A stretch of DNA of 64,000 nt from Paraescarpia echinospica (taxonomy: Eukaryota > Annelida > Polychaeta > Sabellida > Siboglinidae): assembly GCA_020002185.1 (NCBI GenBank), contig CM034541.1, positions 34,409,852 to 34,473,851 of the forward strand. The letters run 5' to 3'. Shown in pieces: positions 45,597 through 57,500 of the stretch (within the stretch, counting starts at the first letter, position 1; each line of letters begins with the position of its first letter). A model generated the notes under the pieces. The model did no database searches. It was not told the origin of the DNA and saw only the letters and a list, made by a program, of their open reading frames with translations. The position numbers and the translations under genes were made by a program.

Positions 45597-48500
45597 CCAA
45601 CATTCTCTCATCATGTTTTCTCTCCGTCTCTCAGTCAAGCAGTATCTCATTAAACCATTCTTTCATTCAAACAATCTCATTAAGTAAATCCAGAAAATAT
45701 GTCACACTGAATTTAGGTTTTTAGAAACCCCTACCGAGTTGTAGTGCCTTGTAAAACTGGGCTGTGTACCCCCGAAAAGTGTCTTCATTTTATGAAAGAC
45801 CTGCCAGTCTGTTGTACACATCAATGTTACATTCGTTGCATATCTATAGTGATGCGTTATTCATAAGTAAAATAAAGGTATGTATAACTAATAATAAACA
45901 ATAACACTAACTGTTGGTGTTTAGATTTGTGTATTTTTAATAGATGTAACGATTAAAACGAGGATTGGGGGGCGGTAGCTCAGTGGGTAGACTGTAGATT
46001 GGGGCTCGAGTCAACGTAGGCCTACTGCTGTTTAAAAATTTGAGCAATCTCGTTCAGCCTACGTTGCCAGTTTCATTCGGAAGAGACACTGAAAGTCATG
46101 TTCTATCTAACAAGGGAAACAAAACGTGTACATGGGAATGGAAACCCTTTACGGATGCTTCATTAGCTGCTGCCAAAACCCTTGTGATCTTGTATTAAAC
46201 ATTACAAAAATTGTTTAGGTGCTACCAGAACAATTTAAGACAGCCCCTCATGACTATTAGGCCCTTATATTGAAACCATCGGGAGCTCTTTTTGTATTGT
46301 ACACCAAAGACACTAGAAAACTCACTTCTGAATGCAACTGACATCTGAATCAGTTATTGCAATCAGTCAGATACTGACGGCTAAATGAGCCAACACGTTT
46401 TGTTTTAATCACTACCTAATGTTAGCTCCAATCCCCCCTTCCACATGTAACACTGTCATACTGACCCGCCGACCCCCCAAGTTGACATACTTTATGGTTT
46501 GCCCCTTACGTGGTGTTTCTGTGTCAGGATCTCTATGCGAATGCTGGAGGTGTGACTGTTTCCTACTTTGAGTGGCTCAAGAACCTCAACCATGTCAGCT
46601 ACGGGCGGTTGACCTTCAAGTACGAGAGAGACTCCAACTACCACCTTCTTGGTAAGCAAAACAAATAGGCAAAGCAAAATATATACCATATATGTATATT
46701 CCTAGATGCCGTGTACAGCAGACCGCTCCATTGTGTGAGATAGGATATACAACCTCTGAAAACAATGTTCTCAAAGTCACCAAATGTCATGAGGACTGGA
46801 TACTGCGCTCTATAAGAACTTACCTTTTTAGAACTTAATAACTTACCTTTTAAAATATTTGTTGGTGCAATAATTACACATATTATTGGTTATACTATGT
46901 GTGCTAATAGTTAGAATATTAAACTAAACCACAGTTTTAAAGAGTGTTGATGCATAGGTGGTTAAAGATCATCAATATTGTGTTTGTGTGTCTTGGTCTA
47001 GACGTCGTCATAATAGTGCAACCAGAGGCCAGTATTCTAGCTAGCCGCACTCATTCATATACAGCTTTATCTCACTATTGATGATGCAGGGAATCAGTCA
47101 AACTTAATCTTGTGTTATCGTCTCATGTCTTGCGCTAAGACTTGTATTTGCTGTGGACTCATGTATTAGGATGTTGCATAACGTTGTGAGTTCCCTTTGA
47201 CGTCCACAGAGAGTGTCCAGAAGTCTCTCGAGCGAAGCTTTGGCCAAGAAAAAGGAAAAATGCAGATCACCCCGACCGAAGAGTTCCTCGCACGTATGGG
47301 AGTAAGTCATTTTGCACATTTGCTTGCATCATCATCATCGTCATCATCATCATCGTCAGCAGAGATAGGGTCAGGTGACCTGGTCAGGTGACCGGGTCAG
47401 GTCAGGTAGTGTGAGGAAGCCTGGTTAGATGGCCATATGCAAGTAGCTGTGTTATCTGTAATTATTACATAACAACACTTGTTGATAGTTTCCCTGATGC
47501 ACTCCATATGTGCAGCACATTAAATATTGGACAAGGCGCAATGATAATATAATAATAATATTCATTAGTACTATCACTTTCACGGTTAAGTGTGGCCATA
47601 TTTGAAAATATTGAACAATATTGACCAGTAATAACAAATTTGTTAAATTAGTGAAAATCGGACAAACCAGCTGCCTGGTGATTAAAACTATGTGAAACCG
47701 TTGTCTGTCCTATATCAACTTCTTCCTTTCTCCCTAGGGTGCTTCTGAGAAGGACATCGTGCATTCCGGACTGGCCTACACAATGGAGAAGTCTGCCCAG
47801 GTGGGGGAACAGTGCTTTAATTTACACTTATTGAATTGCTAGGAACGTCACCATATCCTGTCATCTGATATTTTATATTTCTTCTCACCGTCTTCCTTCA
47901 TTGTCCTCTGATGCCTAGCCCCGGTTCTAGTGTAGGTATTCTTGCACTAAGGATCAACTTGCAGTATCGTTGCTTTATACTGCTCTTGTCGATGACCGTG
48001 CCAATAATATAAACATGCCGTTTCATAAAAATCTGAAGAAACATTTGCGAAAGTAACTCAACTACGCGAAAACGTTGCTAACAGCGTTAAGCGGGCTAGC
48101 AGTTATAACCAATGAAAAACGTATTAATGCACGTAACATAACTGTCTTGGAAGTCACACTCAATTCTCATAATCATACTCAGAGATTAGTGGCTAGATCC
48201 CATGAGATTCGAGGTGACGCGTTTTGAAGTGGGTCGGTCAGTGACCTGGTGACTGTAAACTAAATTAAATTGGTTTCATAGGGAGAGGGTTAGTGGCTGT
48301 TCCATCTGGTGCCGTATGTCAATGTAACTTTCTCGGAAACATTGCTTATTTTCCACTGCCAGTTCCTAAGTGTGTTTGTGACAGATATCAGTGCGTGTGT
48401 GCATGCTTGCATGTGTATGAATGTACCTGTCATGGTCCTTGAGTGAAGGATAAAGGCATTGTCACGGATATCCAAATGTTGATGCAATTCAAAGGAATGG

Positions 48501-51500
48501 GGTCAGATCTTAAATTACATCACTCTCATGTGCTGTTATATCAGTTAAGTTTTTAGATTGTCTCTAACTGTTTATCTGTGTTTGTGTTGTTGCATAATAC
48601 AGGCAGATGTCAGTGGTTCGTACTGTCCCAGAATAAATAACACAGGCAGATGTCAGTAGTTCGTACTGTCCCAGAATAAATAACACAGGCAGATGTCAGT
48701 GGTTCGTACTGTCCTAGGGTAAATAACACAGGCAGATGTCAGTTGTTCATACTGTCCCAGAATAAATAACACAGGCAGATGTCAGTGGTTCATACTGTCC
48801 CAGAATAAATAACACAGGCAGATGTCAGTAGTTCATACTGTCCCAGAATAAATAACACAGGCAGATGTCAGTGGTTCGTACTGTCCCAGAATAAATAACA
48901 CAGGCAGATGTCAGTGGTTCGTACTGTCCCAGAATAAATAACACAGGCAGATGTCAGTTGTTCATACAGTCCCAGAATAAATAACAGGCAGATGTCAGTG
49001 GTTCGTACTGTCCCAGAATAAATAACACAGGCAGATGTCAGTGGTTCGTACTGTCTCAGAATAAATAACACAGGCAGATGTCAGTGGTTCGTACTGTCTC
49101 ACAATAAATAACACAGGCAGATGTCAGTGGTTCGTACTGTCTCAGAATAAATAACACAGGCAGATGTCAGTGGTTCGTACTGTCTCAGAATAAATAACAC
49201 AGGCAGATGTCAGTGGTTCGTACTGTCCCAGAATAAATAACACAGGCAGATGTCAGTTGTTCATACAGTCCCAGAATAAATAACACAGGCAGATGTCAGT
49301 GGTTCGTACTGTCCCAGAATAAATAACACAGGCAGATGTCAGTGGTTCGTACTGTCTCAGAATAAATAATACAGGCAGATGTCAGTGGTTCGTACTGTCG
49401 CAGAATAAATAACACAGGCAGATGTCAGTGGTTCGTACTGTCTCAGAATAAATAACACAGGCAGATGTCAGTGGTTCGTACTGTCTCAGAATAAATAACA
49501 CAGGCAGATGTCAGTGGTTCGTACTGTCTCAGAATAAATAATACAGGCAGATGTCAGTGGTTCGTACTGTCCCAGAATAAATAACACAGGCAGATGTCAG
49601 TGGTTCGTACTGTCTCAAAATAAATAACACAGGCAGATGTCAGTGGTTCGTACTGTCTCAGAATAAATAACACAGGCAGATGTCAGTGGTTCGTACTGTC
49701 CCAGAATAAATAACACAGGCAGATGTCAGTGGTTCATACTGTCCCAGAATAAATAACACAGGCAGATGTCAGTTGTTCATACTGTCCCAGAATAAATAAC
49801 ACAGGCAGATGTCAGTGGTTCATACTGTCCCAGAATAAATAACACAGGCAGATGTCAGTGGTTCATACTGTCCCAGAATAAATAACACAGGCAGATGTCA
49901 GTGGTTCGTACTGTCCCAGAATAAATAACACAGGCAGATGTCAGTGGTTCGTACTGTCTCAGAATAAATAACACAGGCAGATGTCAGTGGTTCGTACTGT
50001 CTCAGAATAAATAACACAGGCAGATGTCAGTGGTTCGTACTGTCTCAGAATAAATAACACAGGCAGATGTCAGTGGTTCGTACTGTCCCAGAATAAATAA
50101 CACAGGCAGATGTCAGTGGTTCGTACTGTCTCAGAATAAATAACACAGGCAGATGTCAGTGGTTCGTACTGTCCCAGAATAAATAACACAGGCAGATGTC
50201 AGTGGTTCGTACTGTCCCAGAATAAATAACACAGGCAGATGTCAGTGGTTCGTACTGTCCCAGAATAAATAACACAGGCAGATGTCAGTGGTTCGTACTG
50301 TCTCAGAATAAATAACACAGGCAGATGTCAGTGGTTCGTACTGTCTCAGAATAAATAACACAGGCAGATGTCAGTGGTTCGTACTGTCCCAGAATAAATA
50401 ACACAGGCAGATGTCAGTGGTTCGTACTGTCCCAGAATAAATAACACAGGCAGATGTCAGTGGTTCGTACTGTCCCAGAATAAATAACACAGGCAGATGT
50501 CAGTGGTTCGTACTGTCCCAGAATAAATAACACAGGCAGATGTCAGTGGTTCATACTGTCCCAGAATAAATAACACAGGCAGATGTCAGTTGTTCATACT
50601 GTCCCAGAATAAATAACACAGGCAGATGTCAGTTGTTCATACAGTCCCAGAATAAATAACACAGGCAGATGTCAGTGGTTCGTACTGTCCCAGAATAAAT
50701 AACACAGGCAGATGTCAGTTGTTCATACAGTCCCAGAATAAATAACACAGGCAGATGTCAGTGGTTCGTACTGTCCCAGAATAAATAACACAGGCAGATG
50801 TCAGTTGTTCATACTGTCCCAGAATAAATAACACAGGTAGATGTCAGTGGTTCGTACTGTCCCAGAATAAATAACACAGGCAGATGTCAGTGGTTCGTAC
50901 TGTCCCAGAATAAATAAAACAGGCAGATGTCAGTGGTTCGTACTGTCCCAGAATAAATAACACAGGCAGATGTCAGTGGTTCGTACTGTCCCAGAATAAA
51001 TAACACAGGCAGATGTCAGTGGTTCATACTGTCCCAGAATAAATAACACAGGCAGATGTCAGTGGTTCATACTGTCCCAGAATAAATAACACAGGCAGAT
51101 GTCAGTTGTTCATACAGTCCCAGAATAAATAACACAGGCAGATGTCAGTGGTTCGTACTGTCCCAGAATAAATAACACAGGCAGATGTCAGTGGTTCGTA
51201 CTGTCCCAGAATAAATAACACAGGCAGATGTCAGTGGTTCATACTGTCCCAGAATAAATAACACAGGCAGATGTCAGTGTCCCACACAGGCAGATGTCAG
51301 TGGTACTGTCCCAGAATAAATAACACAGGCAGATGTCAGTGGTCCCAGAATAAATAACACAGGCAGATGTCCCAGTTGTGTCATACAGTCCCAGAATAAA
51401 TAACACAGGCAGATGTCAGTGGTTCGTACTGTCCCAGAATAAATAACACAGGCAGATGTCAGTGGTTCGTACTGTCCCAGAATAAATAACACAGGCAGAT

Positions 51501-54500
51501 GTCAGTGGTTCATACTGTCCCAGAATAAATAACACAGGCAGATGTCAGTTGTTCATACTGTCCCAGAATAAATAACACAGGCAGATGTCAGTAGTTCATA
51601 CTGTCCCAGAATAAATAACACAGGCAGATGTCAGTGGTTCATACTGTCCCAGAATAAATAACACAGGCAGATGTCAGTTGTTCATACTGTCCCAGAATAA
51701 ATAACACAGGCAGATGTCAGTGGTTCATACTGTCCCAGAATAAATAACACAGGCAGATGTCAGTAGTTCATACTGTCCCAGAATAAATAACACAGGCAGA
51801 TGTCAGTGGTTCGTACTGTCCCAGAATAAATAACACAGGCAGATGTCAGTGGTTCATACTGTCCCAGAATAAATAACACAGGCAGATGTCAGTGGTTCGT
51901 ACTGTCCCAGAATAAATAACACAGGCAGATGTCAGTGGTTCATACTGTCTCAGAATAAATAACACAGGCAGTTGTCAGTGGTTCATACTGTCCCAGAATA
52001 AATAACACAGGCAGATGTCAGTGGTTCATACTGTCCCAGAATAAATAACACAGGCAGATGTCAGTTGTTCATACTGTCCCAGAATAAATAGCACAGGCAG
52101 GTGTCAGTAGTTCATACTGTCTCAGAATAAATAACACAGGCAGATGTCAGTTGTTCATACTGTCCCAGAATAAATAACACAGGCAGATGTCAGTGGTTCA
52201 TACTGTCCCAGAATAAATAGCACAGGCAGATGTCAGTAGTTCATACTGTCTCAGAATAAATAACACAGGCAGATATCAGTTGTTCATACTGTCCCAGAAT
52301 AAATAACACAGGCAGATGTCAGTGGTTCATACTGTCCCAGAATAAATAACACAGGCAGATGTCAGTGGTTCATACTGTCCCAGAATAAATAACACAGGCA
52401 GATGTCAGTGGTTCATACTGTCCCAGAATAAATAACACAGGCAGATGTCAGTTGTTCATACTGTCCCAGAATAAATAACACAGGCAGATGTCAGTGGTTT
52501 GTACTGTCCCAGAATAGATAACACAGGCAGATATCAGTTGTTCATACAGTCCCAGAATAAATAACATAGGCAGATGTCAGTTGTTCATACTGTCCCAGAA
52601 TAAATAACACAGGCAGATGTCAGTTGTTCATACTGTCCCAGAATAAATAACACAGGCAGATGTCAGTGGTTCATACTGTCCAAGAATAAATAACACAGGC
52701 AGTTGTCAGTTGTTCATACTGTCCCAGATTAAATAACACAGGCAGATATCAGTTGTTCATACAGTCCCATAATAAATAACACAGGCAGATATCAGTTGTT
52801 CATACAGTCCCAGAATAAATAACACAGGCAGATGTCAGTTGTTCATACTGTCCCAGAATAAATAGCACAGGCAGATGTCAGTGGTTCATACTGTCCCTGA
52901 ATAAATAACACAGGCAGTTGTCAGTGGTTCATACTGTCCCAGAATAAATAACACAGGCAGATGTCAGTTGTTCATACTGTCCCAGAATAAATAGCACAGG
53001 CAGTTGTCAGTGGTTCATACTGTCCCAGAATAAATAACACAGGCAGATGTCAGTGGTTCATACTGTCCCAGAATAAATAACACAGGCAGTTGTCAGTGGT
53101 TCATACTGTCCCAGAATAAATAACACAGGCAGATGTCAGTTGTTCATACTGTCCCAGAATAAATAGCACAGGCAGATGTCAGTTGTTCATACTGTCCCAG
53201 AATAAATAACACAGGCAGATGTCAGTTGTTCATACAGTCCCAGAATAAATAACACAGGCAGATGCCAGTGGTTCATACAGTCCCAGAATAAATAACACAG
53301 GCAGATGTCAGTTGTCCATACAGTCCCACAATAAATAACACAGGCAGATGTCAGTTGTTCATACAGTCCCATAATAAATAACACAGGCAGATGTCAGTTG
53401 TCCATACAGTCCCAGAATAAATAACACAGGCAGATGTCAGTTGTCCATACTGTCCCAGATTAAATAACAGGCAGATGTCAGTGGTTCGTACTGTCCCAGA
53501 ATAAATAACACAGGCAGATGTCAGTTGTTCATACAGTCCCAGAATAAATAACACAGGCAGATGTCAGTTATTCATACAGTCCCAGAATAAATAACACAGG
53601 CAGATGTCAGTTGTTCATACTGTCCCAGAATAAATAACACAGGCAGAAGTCAGTTGTTCATACTGTCCCAGAATAAATAACACAGGCAGATGTCAGTGGT
53701 TCATACTGTCCCAGAATAAATAACACAGGCAGTTGTCAGTGGTTCATACTGTCCCAGAATAAATAACACAGGCAGATGTCAGTTGTTCATACAGTCCCAG
53801 AATAAATAACACAGGCAGATGTCAGTGGTTCATAGTCCCATAATAAATAACACAGGCAGATGTCAGTTGTTCATACAGTCCCAGAATAAATAACACAGGC
53901 AGATGTCAGTTGTTCATAGTCCCAGAATAAATAACACAGGCAGATGTCAGTTGTCCATACAGTCCCAGAATAAATAACACAGGCAGATGTCAGTTGTTCA
54001 TATAGTCCCAGAATAAATAACACAGGTAGATGTCAGTTGTTCATACAGTCCCAGAATAAATAACACAGGCAGATGTCAGTTGTCCATACAGTCCCAGAAT
54101 AAATAACACAGGCAGATGTCAGTTGTTTATACTGTCCCAGAATAAATAACACAGGCAGATGTCAGTGGTTCATACTGTCCCAGAATAAATAATACAGGCA
54201 GATGTCAGTGGTTCATACTGTCCCAGAATAAATAACACAGGCAGATGTCAGTTGTTCATACTGTCCCAGAATAAATAACACAGGCAGATGTCAGTGGTTC
54301 ATACTATCCCAGAATAAATAACACAGGCAGATGTTAGTGGTTCATACTGTCCCAGAATAAATAACACAGGCAGATGTCAGTTGTTCATACTGTCCCAGAA
54401 TAAATAACAGGCAGATGTCAGTGGTTCGTACTGTCCCAGAATAAATAACACGGGCAGATGTCAGTTGTTCCTTCTGTCCCAGAATAAATAACACAGGCAG

Positions 54501-57500
54501 ATGTCAGTTGTTCATACAGTCCCAGAATAAATAACACAGGCAGATGTCAGTTGTTCATACAGTCCCAGAATAAATAACACAGGCAGATGTCAGTTGTTCA
54601 TACTGTCCCAGAGTAAATAACACAGGCAGATGGCAGTTGTTCATACTGTCCCAGAATAAATAACACAGGCAGATGTCAGTGGTTTGTACTGTCCCAGAAT
54701 AGATAACACAGGCAGATATCAGTTGTTCATACAGTCCCAGAATAAATAACATAGGCAGATGTCAGTTGTTCATACTGTCCCAGAATAAATAACACAGGCA
54801 GATGTCAGTTGTTCATACTGTCCCAGAATAAATAACACAGGCAGATGTCAGTGGTTCATACTGTCCAAGAATAAATAACACAGGCAGTTGTCAGTTGTTC
54901 ATACTGTCCCAGATTAAATAACACAGGCAGATATCAGTTGTTCATACAGTCCCATAATAAATAACACAGGCAGATATCAGTTGTTCATACAGTCCCAGAA
55001 TAAATAACACAGGCAGATGTCAGTTGTTCATACTGTCCCAGAATAAATAGCACAGGCAGATGTCAGTGGTTCATACTGTCCCTGAATAAATAACACAGGC
55101 AGTTGTCAGTGGTTCATACTGTCCCAGAATAAATAACACAGGCAGATGTCAGTTGTTCATACTGTCCCAGAATAAATAGCACAGGCAGTTGTCAGTGGTT
55201 CATACTGTCCCAGAATAAATAACACAGGCAGATGTCAGTGGTTCATACTGTCCCAGAATAAATAACACAGGCAGTTGTCAGTGGTTCATACTGTCCCAGA
55301 ATAAATAACACAGGCAGATGTCAGTTGTTCATACTGTCCCAGAATAAATAGCACAGGCAGATGTCAGTTGTTCATACTGTCCCAGAATAAATAACACAGG
55401 CAGATGTCAGTTGTTCATACAGTCCCAGAATAAATAACACAGGCAGATGCCAGTGGTTCATACAGTCCCAGAATAAATAACACAGGCAGATGTCAGTTGT
55501 CCATACAGTCCCACAATAAATAACACAGGCAGATGTCAGTTGTTCATACAGTCCCATAATAAATAACACAGGCAGATGTCAGTTGTCCATACAGTCCCAG
55601 AATAAATAACACAGGCAGATGTCAGTTGTCCATACTGTCCCAGATTAAATAACAGGCAGATGTCAGTGGTTCGTACTGTCCCAGAATAAATAACACAGGC
55701 AGATGTCAGTTGTTCATACAGTCCCAGAATAAATAACACAGGCAGATGTCAGTTATTCATACAGTCCCAGAATAAATAACACAGGCAGATGTCAGTTGTT
55801 CATACTGTCCCAGAATAAATAACACAGGCAGAAGTCAGTTGTTCATACTGTCCCAGAATAAATAACACAGGCAGATGTCAGTGGTTCATACTGTCCCAGA
55901 ATAAATAACACAGGCAGTTGTCAGTGGTTCATACTGTCCCAGAATAAATAACACAGGCAGATGTCAGTTGTTCATACAGTCCCAGAATAAATAACACAGG
56001 CAGATGTCAGTGGTTCATAGTCCCATAATAAATAACACAGGCAGATGTCAGTTGTTCATACAGTCCCAGAATAAATAACACAGGCAGATGTCAGTTGTTC
56101 ATAGTCCCAGAATAAATAACACAGGCAGATGTCAGTTGTCCATACAGTCCCAGAATAAATAACACAGGCAGATGTCAGTTGTTCATATAGTCCCAGAATA
56201 AATAACACAGGTAGATGTCAGTTGTTCATACAGTCCCAGAATAAATAACACAGGCAGATGTCAGTTGTCCATACAGTCCCAGAATAAATAACACAGGCAG
56301 ATGTCAGTTGTTTATACTGTCCCAGAATAAATAACACAGGCAGATGTCAGTGGTTCATACTGTCCCAGAATAAATAATACAGGCAGATGTCAGTGGTTCA
56401 TACTGTCCCAGAATAAATAACACAGGCAGATGTCAGTTGTTCATACTGTCCCAGAATAAATAACACAGGCAGATGTCAGTGGTTCATACTATCCCAGAAT
56501 AAATAACACAGGCAGATGTTAGTGGTTCATACTGTCCCAGAATAAATAACACAGGCAGATGTCAGTTGTTCATACTGTCCCAGAATAAATAACAGGCAGA
56601 TGTCAGTGGTTCGTACTGTCCCAGAATAAATAACACGGGCAGATGTCAGTTGTTCCTTCTGTCCCAGAATAAATAACACAGGCAGATGTCAGTTGTTCAT
56701 ACAGTCCCAGAATAAATAACACAGGCAGATGTCAGTTGTTCATACAGTCCCAGAATAAATAACACAGGCAGATGTCAGTTGTTCATACTGTCCCAGAGTA
56801 AATAACACAGGCAGATGGCAGTTGTTCATACTGTCCCAGAATAAATAAAACAGGCAGATGTCAGTGGTTCATACTGTCCCAGACTAAATAACACAGGCAG
56901 TTGTCAGTGGTTCATACTGTCCCAGAATAAATAACACAGGCAGATGTAAGTGGTTCGTACTGTCCCAGAATAAATAACACAGGCAGATGTCAGTTGTTCA
57001 TACAGTCCCAGAATAAATAACACAGGCAGTTGTCAGTTGTTCATACAGTCCCAGAATAAATAACACAGGCAGATGTCAGTTGTTCATACTGTCCCCGAAT
57101 AAATAGCACAGGCAGATGTCAGTTGTTCATACTGTCCCAGAATAATTAACACAGGCAGATGTCAGTGGTTCATACTGTCCCTGAATAAGTAACACAGGCA
57201 GTTGTCAGTGGTTCATACTCTCCCAGAATAAATAACACAGGCAGATGTCAGTGGTTCATACTGTCCTAGAATAAATAACACAGGCAGATGTCAGTTATTC
57301 ATACAGTCCCAGAATAAATAACACAGGCAGATGTCAGTTGTTCATACAGTCCCAGAATAAATAACACAGGCAGATGTCAGTGGTTCATACAGTCCCAGAA
57401 TAAATAACACAGGCAGATGTCAGTTGTTCATACAGTCCCAGAATAAATAACACAGGTAGATGTCAGTTGTTCATACAGTCCCAGAATAAATAACACAGGC

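Noticed and set aside
45970..46030. tRNA gene
   Set aside because: The A box is good but B box spacing is too short and no acceptor stem pairs; better explained as a SINE head.
48868..55739. Minus-strand open frames across the 43-bp array
   Set aside because: They follow the repeat exactly, are identical at the 2,185-bp offset and exist only because the unit lacks stops in that frame. No protein features.
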